Notes: generated by a model not told the origin, from the sequence alone. 64,000 nucleotides of DNA from Channallabes apus (GCA_030522415.1 CM060107.1:3212847-3276846); one strand, 5' to 3'. Positions 23,523-36,119 are shown, numbered from the stretch's first letter. A program made the numbers and translations.

Positions 23523-24705
23523 GTAGTAATATACTAGTAGTAGTAGTAGTAATAAGGTCTAATAATTTGTAAATTAACTATTTCACTGTTGAAGTCTCTT
23601 ACACCAAAACTTACTGCAGAAATAAATAAAAAATCCTTTTACAATAAAGAAAAAAATAAGTAATAAAACAATTGCTCCTTCCAGTCACTGTATCTACAGT
23701 ATCAGTATACAGTAACTGAGCCATTTTAATTTGGCACAGTGATGTCTGTGGCATTAGCGCCCTCTGCTGGGCAGCTGTATACTTGAGGCTGCATATTGTC
23801 TTCCTGATTGCTCCTTATTTTAATCCCTTTTGACACCCTAGCAAAGTGGTTGTGCTGCTGGGCGAGACATTTCACTTGGTCATTCAGTAGCACACAGAGG
23901 ATACTTTAGTTTGGCCTTTCTGTTACATGGAGAGCCGCACCACGAGATGTTTTAATGTTTAAGAGCAGTAATGCAGGGCTTTAGAGGGGGTCAATGAAAT
24001 AGGAGCTTGTGAGAGTGCTTATGATACGCAAGGGGAGACCTTTCCGTTTAGAGATGGCGTGGGATTATTAATTAAGGAAATTAAAAGGAAACTGAAAACA
24101 GAAAAATAAACAGAGCTCCGCCGTCTACACGTGAACGGACAGGGCCCTGAAAACTACAAATAAAAAACTATATTCTCTCCGGGCGTTTGCTCTTACCGAG
24201 GATTTATACGAGAGAGGGAGAGTTTTGTGTTTTAACACAATTAATGCAAACCAAGAGCGCACGCTTAACTAATGCGCGCCACTCTCTTTCTCTCTCATTC
24301 ACCAGCGTCTAGAAAGACAGAGGCTGGGTATTTGCCTCTGTCTTGCTGTTTATATGCTTAAATTGACACTTGGTCCACACCAAGGTGTGGCTTGTCCACA
24401 CTGATTGCAGTGTTGCCTGGCACTGTACGTATAAATGGTCGAGGCCTCTGCTTATTTCAGAGCTCCGCAGGGTAGCAAGCCACAGATCTGGATATTGTAT
24501 ATACTGTATGGCCTGCATTATTTAAAATTACTTTTTTTTTTTTACAATACATTATTTAAAACTAACACACATGGTGTCATGTTTCTTGCTGATGGCATTT
24601 TGGCCAATCCACATCATGTACAAATATCCTGCAGTAACTCGAGTACAAGACAACCAGCATTTTAAAGTCAATAACTTTATCCAAGTTTTAATCAAATGTT
24701 TTAGG
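23040..24705. other. Unassigned sequence
   Basis: (ATT)n at about 23490-23522, then (TAG)n-like repeats. 24010-24470 is relatively GC-rich with a purine/pyrimidine tract, but no coding frame or repeat family was recognised. Confidence 0.5.
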
Positions 24706-24718
24706 CTAAGCAGCATTC

Positions 24719-25068
24719 ATTCATTTTCTATACCGCTTAATCCTGTGTTCAGGGTCGCGGGGGACCTGGAGCCTATCCCAGGAGACTTCGGGCACTAGGC
24801 GGGGTACACCCTGGACAGGGTGCCAATCCATCGCAGGGCACACACACATACACACACACTCCGGGCAATTTAGGAACGCCAATTAGCCTAACCTGCATAT
24901 CTTTGGACTGTGGGAGGAAACCGGAGTACCCGGAGGAAACCCACCAAGCACGGGGAGAACATGCAAACTCCATGCACACGGAGACGGGAATCAAGCCTGG
25001 CCGGGGAATCGAACCCAGACCCTGGAGGTGCAAGGCGACAGTGTTAACCACTACACCATCGTGCCGCC
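24719..25068 (-). mobile_element. 350-bp SINE (GGCGGCACGGTGG family), minus orientation
   Basis: On the minus strand it starts with a tRNA-like head (GTAGTGGTTAGCACTGT-type A box, GGGTTCGATTCC-type B box) and ends in (GAAT)n. It is flanked by a 13-bp duplication CTAAGCAGCATTC (24706-24718, 25069-25081), which shows retroposition. Other copies: 25981-26330, 31294-31666, 33475-35290 (split), 51715-51900 (worn), 59393-59768. Confidence 0.88.
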
Positions 25069-25914
25069 CTAAGCAGCATTCGTCAAGCGGAAATCTCTAA
25101 CCAATTTATATAGGACCTCTTATGCAAGAGACACTTGCTCATCTACTCTATGTAAAATATAGTTTATCTGCTCTTTAAATATATTTTTTCCTTCCGATTT
25201 ACATTTTAAAATCAATCTTTTCTAAATTCTAAAATTTCAACAACTTCTGTTAGTTAGGTAAACATGCGTAAGGTTTTCCTTATCCTTGTCTCTCTGCCTT
25301 GTTCCTTACAGTAATGTTGGTTTTTTTCCACAAACTCTGAAGTGTGTACTGTATTACTCACTGCTTTCAAGCAACTAGAGACAAACAAGTAGTAGAATAA
25401 AAAAAAATATTTCTATTAGGGACAATCTGATCACTTTGATTTATACATATTCTCTAACACATTTCATACACTTTTCCATAATTTTCTTTTGATTCTGTGA
25501 AGTTGATTTGCAATAATGACACTTGTTAAAAGTGCTATATGAATAAAATTGCATTATTTTCTCATTTTTAAATGAGTTACCTATAACAAAAATAACATAA
25601 TTAGGGGTATTATTTTGCACAGTATGTGGCCTTGTCCTTCTGCTTAATGTTTGTTTTCCCCAGTCCTCCATACGGTGTTTCTTCTTTTGCATCCTAAAGT
25701 ATTCCCAATCAAGGAAAAACGTGGGACACAGGATCTTTACATTCTGCTTATATACTGGAATACAAATCTAATCCAGTCCAACACAGACCCCACATCCTCT
25801 GAAACCTGTATTGATGTGGCATCCTGGAGGAGCTGGACTGCCTGTGTCATGTTTCTGGTAGTGACACTAACCCTAGCCAAATGCAAAATAAGTGAAAGAC
25901 AGTCAAAAAAGATA

Positions 25915-25925
<11 letters not shown>
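25069..25925. other. Unassigned sequence
   Basis: AT-rich, with no gene or repeat family recognised. Ends in an A run and a (TA)n tract (25915-25980) which forms the landing site of the next SINE. Confidence 0.5.
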
Positions 25926-25980
<55 letters not shown>

Positions 25981-26330
25981 GGCGGCATGGTGGTGGTTAG
26001 CACTGTCGCCTTGCACCTCCAGGGTCCGGGTTCGATTCCTGGCCAGGATCAATTCCCGTCTCTGTGTGCATGGAGTTTGCATGTTCTCCCCGTGCTTGGT
26101 GGGTTTCCTCCGGGTACTCCGGTTTCCTCCCACAGTCCAAAGACATGCAGATTAGGCTAATTGGTGTTCCCAAATTGACCAGAGTGTGTGAATGAGTGTG
26201 TGTGTGTGCTCTGCGATGGACTGGCACGCTGTCCAGGGTGTACCCTGCCTCGTGCCCTTAGTCTCCTGGGATAGGCTCCAGGTCCCCGCGACCCTAAATA
26301 CAGGATAAAGGGGTATAGAAGATGAATGAA
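25981..26330 (+). mobile_element. 350-bp SINE (GGCGGCACGGTGG family), plus orientation
   Basis: Full head and body in + orientation, ending 'gaagatgaatgaa'. It begins straight after a (TA)n tract and ends before 'tatatatta', so its duplication is of TA repeat sequence. The upstream A/TA run is not part of the element. Confidence 0.85.
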
Positions 26331-26439
26331 TATATATTAGTGGCATCCACCTGTAAAACCATTACTGTTTTCAGGTCATTTGATTGTTGCCCCCATAGTG
26401 CACTTGTTAATTTCATTAACACCAAAACATCTGAAACTG

Positions 26440-27245
26440 ATTAACTAATAATGCCACTGTTGCTAAGTGGGTCAAAGTCCTCTTTTCAGTTGAAAGTAAA
26501 TTTGGAAATCAAGGTCCCAGAGTCTGGAAGAAGAGAGCAGAGGCACAGAATTCAAGTTGCTTGAGGTCCAGTGTAAAGTTTGCTGTCAGTGGTGGTTTGG
26601 GGAGCCATGCCACTCCTAGTGTTGGTCCACTATGATTTATCAGGTCCAAGGACAGCACAGCATCTAACAGGAATGTGCTGGAACTTTATTTTTTCAGAAG
26701 AATGTGGCACCTGCCCACACTGCCGAAACTACTAATACACAGTTTAAGGACCATGGTATCCCTGTACAGCAAACTCACCTGACCTAAACCCAATAAAGAA
26801 TATGTGGGGTATTGTGAAGAGGAAGATGTGAGACACCAGACCCAACAATGCAGAAGACATGAAGGCCACTATCAAAGCAGCCTGGGCTTCCATAACACCT
26901 TAGCAGTGCCACAGACTGATGCCATGCCATGCAGCATTGCAGCAGTAATTCATTTGCTGCAGTAAGTCATACAAGGAAGCCCCAACCAAGTATATTGAGT
27001 GCTGTACATGTTTATTGTTTTCAGAAGTCTAACATTTCTGTAGTTCTAATTTTAGATACTGACATACTGACTTTTGGATTTTTATTAGCTCTAAGCCATA
27101 ATTACTGTATTAAAATGTAAAAGCAATAAAAACTTGAAATATATATGCGTGTAATTAATCTATGAGTTTTACTTTTGGAATTTAATTATTAAAATACATC
27201 AACTTTTCTAAGAAATTAAAATGTATTAAGATGCACTTGTATATT
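26440..27245 (+). mobile_element. Tc1/mariner remnant, plus orientation
   Basis: Contains recognisable but frame-broken transposase sequence: around 26520-26600 the motif region before 'tggtggtttgggg', and near 26775-26815 the 'PNPI..MWG' catalytic block followed by 'cagtgccacag...gccatgcagcattg'. The end at 27228-27243 (gatgcacttgta) looks like the terminus of this family. The same family is present inverted at 61200-62140. Confidence 0.75.
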
Positions 27246-27254
27246 TATTAATTA

Positions 27255-27775
27255 AACACATATGTAACCTCCACTCTCTCCACTCGTGTCCCACAAGGCT
27301 TAATGTTTGGTCCTCTTCTGTTTTCCCTCTATACCCAGTCTCTTGGTGAGGTGAAAAGCCATCTGATGATGAGACACCATTGTTATGCGGATGACACACC
27401 TCATTGTTTCTTTTCCTCCCTCAGCATGTATGGCAGACATCTCATCCTGGATGGCAGCTTATCAGGTAAATTTTAATCTCACTAAAACCAAACTGCTGTG
27501 CATCAGGTGAGTTATCCCTGTCAGGATGATCTTCGTGGACAACAATCTGATCATTCTTTCAGTCACTGCCTTTAATCTTGCGGTAACTCTGGCCTTTTTC
27601 CTTTCACATTGCTAATTTGCACATACTCGTTCTTGTCGATTTATTCTTTAAATCATCAGAAGAATTAATCTATTTCTCTCCGCACCAGCCACTCAGTTGC
27701 TTGTTCAGTCCTTTTTTATTTCAAGATTGGACTACTGCAACCCACTCCTGACAGGTCTGCCTCTGTACACCATTC
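27255..27775 (+). mobile_element. LINE reverse-transcriptase remnant
   Basis: Reads as a decayed RT palm: a VPQG-like block near 27285-27300, then 'HCYADDT' near 27378-27400, followed by SKTK-like 'LTKTKLLCI' near 27480. The frame is broken by stops. No 3' tail is seen. CR1/L2/Rex-type by motif style. Confidence 0.7.
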
Positions 27776-28151
27776 ATCCCCAATTTTCACAATTTCTTAT
27801 CTATGGCTATTTTTTTTTTTTATAAAATTCATGCACATAAGCAATATTTGTTTTCTTTATATATTCTGAGATACACTGAATCATTTAATAATTTCTATTA
27901 TTCTTTTTACAAATTTTATCATCTGCACAGTTTGTGTGAGTCCATGATAGTTTTAAATTTCTGTTCTTGGCTGTTTAGCAGTTAAACCCAGCGTGGTATT
28001 AATTTGAACAAACTTAACATTTGTTTGTTACTCAATGTGTAATGTGACCTTAGACTTTTGGACCCCACTTTGCAATGTGTATTTACAGTAGGAATACAAA
28101 ACAAAGGATCAGCCACAAACCACTTCAGTGCTGATTTGTTTTCTGGTAAAT

Positions 28152-28154
<3 letters not shown>

Positions 28155-28199
<45 letters not shown>
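28155..28199. repeat. (AAT)n microsatellite upstream of gene C
   Basis: About 15 copies of the triplet, 50 bases ahead of the signal-peptide exon of gene C. Probably in its first intron. Confidence 0.9.
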
Positions 28200-28200
<1 letters not shown>

Positions 28201-28251
28201 TACTGCACAGTGGTTTCCAAGTATATAATTGTTTTTCCTTTGTTTCAGATA

Positions 28252-29459
28252 ATGGAAATCACAGTTTCCTTCGTTTACATGTGTGCTTTCTTCACCTGTG
28301 TGGGTAAGTGTCAACTTCTCTGAAACATAATAATGTTTCATTTGCAGAAATGTGTTTAAATACTTATTCATATATAAATATGTTTGAAACCTTCCAGGCT
28401 CCTATCATGCAGAATATTGGATCACTGTATATGTCGGTGGAACAGTCTTCCTGCCGTGTAAACGGACTGATGAGTCCAAACAAACGTTACATGTTTTATG
28501 GCGCCACAAAGATGACACTGTGTTTGAAAGAAAGGGTAATGGTGTGGAATACGGTGCGGAATTTAAGGGCCGTGTGGATGTTCCTAAAGAGAGGCTACAT
28601 GAAGGAGACTGTTCCTTGGTGTTGAAGAACGTGAGAGAATCTGATGCTGGTGTCTATAAAAGCTATCTGACACTAAAACATACAGCGGGATCAGGAGTTC
28701 AACACATGAGCAGTGTTGAACTTACAGTCAAGGGTACGTGAAATAGTTTTTCATAAAGCTACAGGACAGATTGTAAGCTGATAAAATTATTATTATTTTT
28801 TTTTTATTTAATTCACCCAGAATGCACTCACAGCAAGTATAATAGAAATAATTCTTTATTTATATTTAGTTTATATGTATTTAGTATACATAGTCACTTC
28901 AATGCTGTTTGGTAAACTAGTTGTATAACCTAATAAAGTAGCATACAATGATAAAAAACAGGAGTAAACTATATTCGCTTTGATATATGAACACATATCT
29001 TTTGACGAGGGTGTATTAACTGCAGGAAAGCTCTGGGGGAAAGAAATATATATATATTGATTGATTGTTGAGCTCCTGACTTTTTGCGAGCAGATTAATA
29101 TCACTGGAAAGAGAAACATACAATAGGAGATTACTAATCTACCTGCAATATTTTAAAGTGTATTATTATTTTACTCTTTCATTTAAAAGACAAATATGAA
29201 GAACTGGATGAAGGCGTTTTAATGAGTGAGTCTTTAATCTTTCTGAATTATTTTCTTTTTAATTTTTCATAATGAAACTTTAATAATTTTCTTTATTTAG
29301 TTAAAACGTTGCACAAAGATCTATGATTTCATGTCACTGAGACAGTACTGTTTCTGAGACAGACTCTGTCTCTCTCCAGGTAACGCCATAATGAAGGAAC
29401 CTTACACACTAATCATGGTCTTGTCTCTGCTCTCGTGTTTCCTCCTTCAACTCTACTGA
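28252..29459 (+). CDS. Gene C: single V-domain Ig-superfamily protein, probably GPI-anchored
   Basis: Four coding exons, all phase 1: 28252-28303 (signal peptide, MEITVSFVYMCAFFTCV; acceptor at 28248 implies a 5' noncoding exon), 28398-28733 (V domain), 29190-29225 (stalk) and 29380-29459 (C-terminus), 167 residues. The V domain shows FLPC, VLWRHK, GDCSLVLKNV and DAGVYKS; as in gene B the F-strand Cys is missing and an E-strand Cys is present. The protein ends in small residues (SNA), a short spacer and about 17 hydrophobic residues with no basic tail, the pattern of a GPI-attachment signal and not of a signalling receptor. The copies at 10111 (A) and 30323 (D) are close relatives. Function unknown; probably cell-surface recognition or decoy. 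Confidence 0.82.
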
Positions 29460-30023
29460 GAGGTAACAACATCTGAATGTCACCTCTGAGCTGAAGACGG
29501 GGGGAACCCAAAGGCTCACCTGAGATGGGTAGAAGGTCTCAGTTTAAAAGGACTGTCCATTTCTATATAATAATAATAAAAAAATAATAATAATAAAGAT
29601 AAAGATATGTTGCTCATTTCACCCATCTCCATGTGTTTTTTTTTTAATTCACATGAAATGAATCACATCAACAGATCAGTTGATGGTAAAAAACAGGCTA
29701 AAGTCCACACTATGTACATATTGTTTGCAATTATGTGACTTTTACAGTATGGAACATGACATCCCTCTGGAAGGTAGGAAATGGGCAACATTGTGCTATT
29801 TTAAACAATATTTATAATATTTTTTGGAGTACTCACTAATGCAGTCATTATAGGAGCCCCATTAATCTCAATAAAAACTGCACAGTTGGAGACTTGAACA
29901 AGTAAAAAAAAAAAAATGTATTCTATATTTTCTTTTTTTATTTAGATTTTAACTGTACAGTTTGAATGGGTGCATTATAGTTTTAAATTCCTGTTTTTGA
30001 CAGGAGTGAAACCCAGACTGTTA

Positions 30024-30203
30024 TGGGCCAAGGGTAGCTCAGTGGTTAAGGCATTGGACTACGGTTCAGAAGATCCAGGTTCAAACCCCACAACCACCAA
30101 GTTGCTACTGTTGGGCCCTTGATCAAGGCCCTTAACCCTCAACTGCTCAGATAAAAAATTTAAGTCACTCTGGATAAGAGCGTCTGCCAAATGCCTAAAT
30201 GTA
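30024..30203 (+). mobile_element. tRNA-derived SINE inside the upstream part of copy D
   Basis: Same family as 10651-10848, with the stretch around 'gatgtgtaatgag' deleted. It splits sequence that is continuous in the matching place upstream of gene C (about 27985). Confidence 0.85.
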
Positions 30204-30322
30204 TTGGTTTTAACAAAATCAACATTTGGGTTGTTTTCCAAAAAAATATATCTACTCAAATGTGTAATGTGACCTTAGACTTTTGGACCCCACTTTGCAC
30301 TGTGTATTTAAGTATTTTTTTA

Positions 30323-31000
30323 GGATCCAATGACGTGATCAGTGTAACTGTTGGTTGGACAGCCGTCCTGCCATGTAAACAGACCAATGAGTCCAAACAA
30401 ACAGTACATGTTTTATGGCACAACAAACATAAAACTGTGTTTGAGAGAAATAGGGAGGAATAAGTGATTCACACTGCAAAACTTAAGGGCTATGTGGATG
30501 TACCTGGTGAGAGGCTACATGAAGGGGATTGTTCCTTTGGTGTTGAAGAATGTGACAGTAACTGATGCTGGTGTCTATAAAGGCTATCTAATGCCAAAGC
30601 ACAAAGCAGGATCAAAACCTCACCTCATAAACATTATTAAAATAAAAATATAGTTCACAAAATGAGTCATAAAGCCACAGGACAGGTTTTAAGCTCATTG
30701 TTCTGTAAATGTTTGTCGTAACAAATGTGTAGGTTTTTTCACCCAGAATGCAATCATCCTTCGGCACTTGTACAGTGTAATAGAAATTTACATTTGGTTT
30801 AAATGACCGAGTCACCTCATTTCTTTAGCCACTTGGTGAACTGTTTGTATAATGTAACTAGCTTAAAGGTCTATGTACCAAGAAGAGAGGAATAAATTAG
30901 CTTTAATAAATATCTTTGTTCTAAAGTATAGGAGGCAAGGAATGTAATTATTTTATAGTTCGTGATTTACATTTTAGGAGTAGAAATAGAAATGCGGATT
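30323..31000 (+). pseudogene. Receptor copy D: broken V exon
   Basis: After an acceptor (tttttttag) at 30314-30322 the V exon reads as in gene C (AVLPCKQT, HVLWHNK, VFER) and then meets an in-frame TAA at about 30461-30463. Further on an extra T (near 30536) shifts the frame in the GDCS region. The F-strand position is again not Cys (VYKG). The signal-peptide exon is missing: the sequence jumps from the region equal to C's 28095 straight to the V exon. 30660-30990 matches the intron after C's V exon, and a worn stalk-exon region appears at 33355-33450. No terminal exon was found. Confidence 0.85.
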
Positions 31001-31293
31001 CTCATGCATCAGAAACGTGGACCATGTGCTAGCAGTAGAGCAGAAAAATGCTGAGTCATGCAGGTATTGATCGTCACATAACTAAGTGCAAACACATTAA
31101 TCCATGAATTAACAAATTCCTTATATTTATAAAGTTATGAAATACACAATGTATGTCACGCAATACATACCTGAAATTTACCTGAAACTCTATGAGGCGC
31201 CGCATAGGGCTTAAATCAAACTTCACTCATGCACACACACATGAAACACTTGCATACACATATATGAAACAGTCACACATACTGTACATATAT

Positions 31294-31666
31294 TCATTCA
31301 TTCATTCATTTTCTATACCGCTTAATCCTGTGTTCAGGGTCGCGGGGGACCTGGAGCCTATCCCAGGAGACTTCGGGCACTAGGCGGGGTACACCCTGGA
31401 CAGGGTGCCAATCCATCGCAGGGCACACACACATACACACATTCACACACCCAATCACACACTACGGGCAATTTAGGAACGCCAATTAGCCTAACCTGCA
31501 TATCTTTGGACTGTGGGAGGAAACCGGAGTACCCGGAGGAAACCCACCAAGCACGGGGAGAACATGCAAACTCCATGCACACAGAGACGGGAATCGAGCC
31601 TGGCCGGGGAATCGAACCCAGAGAGGTGCAAGGCGACAGTGCTAACCACTACACCACCGTGCCGCC
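31294..31666 (-). mobile_element. 350-bp SINE, minus orientation
   Basis: Flanked by the 13-bp duplication ACTGTACATATAT (31281-31293, 31667-31679). The B box region has lost a few bases (cccagagaggtg). Confidence 0.88.
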
Positions 31667-31966
31667 ACTGTACATATATACTGTACTAATAACTGCTCAA
31701 ACTGCTACATATGAAATGGGCACATATACAGTACACAAATTCTCCATACACACACAGCTGCACAGAGTAGCGAACTGTAGGGAACTAGTGAACAATGGAT
31801 CTTCACTTTAGTGGAAAAGGTAGTGAAAAATTACATATTGCTGGAGCATGAAAAAAATGTACCTGAAAAATTATTTATATATTTATTATAATCATTATTG
31901 AGGACGACATCATATAAATAGGACACAATAATTTAAATTTCAACTTAATTTAGAAACCCAATTTGC

Positions 31967-32047
31967 TGTTGATCACTGGCTGGGAATCGAACCCGGATCG
32001 TCCACATGGTAAACGAAACACATATCACGGAGCCACCATTCCGATAA
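31967..32047 (-). mobile_element. Head fragment of the second tRNA-type SINE
   Basis: 'cactggctgggaatcgaacccgg' and 'aaacgaaacac...gagccacca' match the head of the SINE at 21841-22090, reversed. The body is missing. Confidence 0.6.
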
Positions 32048-32059
32048 GCAGCAGCGACA

Positions 32060-32570
32060 GGTATCCGAGGTGCTTATGTTACCATAACGAAAAAGTGAAG
32101 TTATTCATCTGTGGTAGATCTGATTTATTCAAACACAATAATAAAGCTTTATATCCTCAGGAGGGGTCATGTTTAGGTGCTTATGTTACCATAACGGAAA
32201 AGTGAAGTTGTCCAGCTGTTTAGTGTCACCATGCAGATGTTACACATGGCCACACATGACACATCACTTCCACTTTCCCGAATAGGCACGTGGTCTGTTG
32301 CCTAGCAACACCAAACGGAACGAGGCATAATCGTGGTGTTTATTTCGGGTTGACATAGCATAGTTTATTATCTGCTGTGGTAGATCTGATTAATTCAAAC
32401 ACAATAATAAAGCTTTATATCCTCAGAAGGGGTCATTACATTGTTTTAGCGATAATTTCACGGAAGCGAGTTCAGAACTAATCTAAAGCACTGTCACACT
32501 AAAAAAAAACATCCGAGAAGTTCAGAAGCTTCAAATAGAATAAACGAACTAATTAATTTTCTTAAAACGT
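32060..32570. repeat. Duplicated segment (paralog at 46790-47490) with an internal duplication
   Basis: Shares long blocks with 46790-47490, such as 'cgaggcataatcgtggtgttt', 'aataataaagctttatatcctcag' and 'tttcacggaagcgagttcagaactaatct'. Within it, 'gtggtagatctgatt...ctttatatcctcag' occurs twice (about 32110-32162 and 32378-32430). No coding function seen. Could be parts of an undescribed repeat. Confidence 0.65.
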
Positions 32571-33350
32571 TATAAAATTAAGTAGAGCTAAATCCCTAAA
32601 TCTCCTTATAAAATATTGCTGATTATCAATGCGGGAATGAATGGCGAATTGTCGATATTTCGCGGAAGCATATTTATATGTATTTAAACTGCATATATGG
32701 AATGAAACCTGAGATACTGTATGCACTGAATGATGCATAGATAGTATGCGCGATCCCTTGCGCCATCTGCTGAGAGAAATAAGAATCGCAGGTTGGAAAA
32801 GGCAGGAAACGTCATGCCGCCGTGCAGCTGTCAGCAATTTCACGTAAATAAGAGCAAAATAGCTTTATACTGGTTTTTACTGGTGCGATCTAGGAAAAGG
32901 CATGAAAGGAGGGTCCTGGATTTTGATCGAGTGTGAAGTACTGTATTTTCTTTTTGATGACCGCTGCTCGGCGCTTCTAGTGTTAAACAATAATACAATA
33001 AACAATTCAACTTACGATCGTCAGTGATGCACACTAATAATCATCAGAAAAGTGGACACATCCACAAGTGACTGTAAACTCATCAGATGTTTATTGACAG
33101 ACAGGCACAATGTTGATTAATAATGTTGATTAATGTGCCTTTGACGAATTTGTCTGGGGCATTGAGCTATAATTTACAAGAAGATAGCAGCTTCGCGCTC
33201 CGCCATTGCCCAGGAGAGCTACCTTCTTCCCCGCGCCTTCTTCCTCTGACTAAGCCATGCCCACAAAGTCACATCTAAATGCTGATTGGATAGCAGTTTC
33301 AGACTGATCTCAGTACAGCGCCTATATTAAAGAACAAAAACTAAACCAAA
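32571..33350. other. Unassigned sequence
   Basis: No gene or repeat family recognised. A short 'tgcgccatctgctg' (32760) resembles 49259-49275. Confidence 0.45.
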
Positions 33351-33474
33351 CTTTTTTACAATAGGAGATTTATGATAGAACTGCAATATTTAAAAGTATA
33401 TTATTTAGATTTTTCTTTTAAAGACATTTGAAGTATCTTACTTAGCTGAAGTATTTTCTTTTAATTACTGCACA

Positions 33475-35290
33475 GAGGGCACGGTGGTGTAGTGGTTAGC
33501 ACTATCCGGGGTCTGGGTTTGATTCAGGGCCAGGCTTGATTCTCATCTCTGTGTGCATGTAGTTTGCATGTTCTCCTTGGTACAGTAGGTTTCCACCAGG
33601 TACTCCGGTTTCCTCTCACAGTCCAAAGACATGTAGGCTAACGGGCATTCCCAAATTGCCCATAGTGTGTGAATGAGTGTGTGTATGTGTATGCAGAGGT
33701 GGAAAGAGTAATAAAATTTTGTACTCAAGTACAAGTACCGTTACTTCAGTGAAATTTTACTTAAGTACAAGTAAAGTTACCATTATAAAAATCTACTCAA
33801 GTAAAAGTAAAAAGTAGCTCATTAAAAAATGTACTCAGAGTAAAAGTTACCGAGTTACTTTTTTATTTTTATTTTTTTAACAGCGGGGGTGGGATGAGGC
33901 ATTCTAGCGTAGTTCAAAAAAGATGAGCAGATATAAAATCTCAAACTAGTTGTTTTTTAACTGAAGGAACACCTTTGCATAATAAAGCTGTTGTCTTTGT
34001 TGTGCTTGAAAATCAAAGTGGTCACTTAAATATGGTGTTACGTCCCAGTCTAGGGTCATACAGCAAAAGAATGGTTCAGGGTTCTATTTTAAACTGTATG
34101 GAAATGGTGGCATATGGCAGAAAGAACTAGATCCAATCATTAACTGATGAAAAAATTAGGTTTGTATATACACACACACACACACACACACACAACAGGA
34201 GGAGGATCAGATTCAGGATGGACCCAGGCCAAAATAATAAACAAAATGGTATTTATATTTAGTAGCTAGATTACCTGCAAAAAAAAAAAACACAAACAAA
34301 AATACAGGTACCTTCCCGGACTCCCTAAACCTATATAAACTATTATAAAATATAAACCTAAGCTAAACTATATAAAATACCTGACTCAAAAAAGTCTCAC
34401 AGTCTAATATTTCACTGGATTGTTTTAGCTATGATTATATGATTAAGCTGTGGGACTGCTTTGATAACCTTATATATATTATGTATATATAATTTTATCA
34501 CACCCCCCCCCCCCCCCATCATTCCATACAATAAGGTAGTCAGCTATCTTCATTTTATTGCCTCATAACATCCTGAGCAAATAAATTCCCAAATAAATTC
34601 CCTCTTCCAAAAAAAAATGGCAGCCACGCCCCTGCTACTAGTGAGTGCACAGACATACAGTGAAATTATCTATAAATATATACAAAGACCAACCAAACCA
34701 AAGGGACAAAGCAATAATCAAAGTCAATTGGAGGCAAAAAGTCAAACCAGAATACACAACCAAATGTCAAAACGCCAAAATCACAACCTCTTTCATCTTT
34801 CCCGCGTCTCTCTCCAGTCGCGCTAGTCGATGACATCACTCAGGGCGGAAGCGACCGTGTGGAAGGTCAGGTAGCTGCCGATGTCAGAAAACCTGGAGTG
34901 GAGTCTGGAGCGGCGCGCGACCAGGACATGATACACACACGCGGCGCAACGGAGCATTTATAAAGCATAATATTTTCATTATTTTATCATTTTCATTCAT
35001 TTATTTTTTACTCAGTAGCGAATATGATTTAAAATGTAGCGAATTACAATACTTCAAACAAAACGTACTTAAGTAAAAGTAAAATTACAGATTTTTAAAA
35101 TTACTTTAAAAAGTAGAAATACACAAAAAAGTTACTCAATTACAGTAACGCGAGTAAATGTAATCCATTACTTTCCACCTCTGTGTGTATGTGCCCTGCG
35201 ATGGATTGGCACCCTGTCCAGGGAGTACCCAGCCTCGTGTCCTAAGCCTCCTGGGATAGGCTCCAGGCCCCCGCGACCCTAAATACAGTT
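33475..35290 (+). mobile_element. 350-bp SINE split by a hAT-type insertion
   Basis: The left part, 33475-33693, has the head and most of the body. The right part, 35184-35290, has 'tgccctgcgatgg...ccccgcgaccctaaatacag'. Between them sits the hAT element. The SINE itself lies in the leftover of copy D, so three insertion or duplication events are stacked here. Confidence 0.85.
33694..35183. mobile_element. Non-autonomous hAT element with 8-bp target duplication
   Basis: Starts CAGAGGTGGAAAG and ends CTTTCCACCTCTG, flanked by TGTGTATG on both sides (33686-33693, 35184-35191). The end regions are rich in 'actcaagtaaaagta'-type sequence, common in fish hAT MITEs. 1,490 bp with no transposase frame. 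Inside are an (AC)n tract (34163-34194) and a C run (34502-34518). Confidence 0.9.
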
Positions 35291-36115
35291 TTTATATAAA
35301 TAAGTGCTGAGTAAGCAGTCCTGAAAGTCTTAAAAAAATATATTTTTTGGGCGTGGGGGGGGGGGGGTCATCCAGGACTGTGTTTACTGTATTTATGCAT
35401 TTGTGTTGAACATACACAATTGCGTTTTTGTACTTAGTGCATCATCATGTCTAGGCTGCTCCCTGGTGAATTAGGAGGACCACTCAGGAGACAGGTAAAA
35501 GTTTATTAGACGTAGAATTAATGGACATTGCACAAATGTCACATACATGTCACACACATAAGTAAAAATGCATAAGCCCACAATCCCTAGAGCCTAAAGG
35601 AAAAACTATTTAAACAAACACATTTATTGCCTTTAATCATACTGTAAGTACAATAAAGTGTGCATTTACTGCTTTTTATACAACCAACTTATAGCAAATC
35701 AAGACAAGGCTTTAGTGAATGGCTGTTTTACTTCCCAAGAACCACCAGAGGTTGTTAATATTTCCTTCGTAAATCCCCTAGGAAGAGTATATCAAATTCC
35801 ATTGGGTGTGTTTTGCAAACGACCAAAAATAATTTGGGCCCAGATTCTGACATCCTAATCGCAGCAGATTCCAACTTGTCTGCCAATTTTCCTCACTTTT
35901 TGAGGCACCCCAAAAGCTCTGGATGGTGAAAAAAAAATCCTTAGAGGAACAAGACGTCCCTTACACACACTATGACAACAAACAGTATGGCTGATGTCTT
36001 AGTGCTTGAGCCTTAAATAGTATCCTCTGTAGTTGGCCAATGGCTTTTATCAAGTTAAAAGCAGATGTTCATGTGAAAATTCCCAAATAACTCAACAATA
36101 ATTGTATATACAGTA
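35291..36115. other. Unassigned sequence
   Basis: A G-run at about 35355-35367. No coding or repeat assignment. Confidence 0.45.
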
Positions 36116-36119
36116 TATA

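Noticed and set aside
25651..26160. 169-residue ORF spanning 25651-26160
   Set aside because: Runs through an A run, a (TA)n tract and a SINE; translation of repeats.
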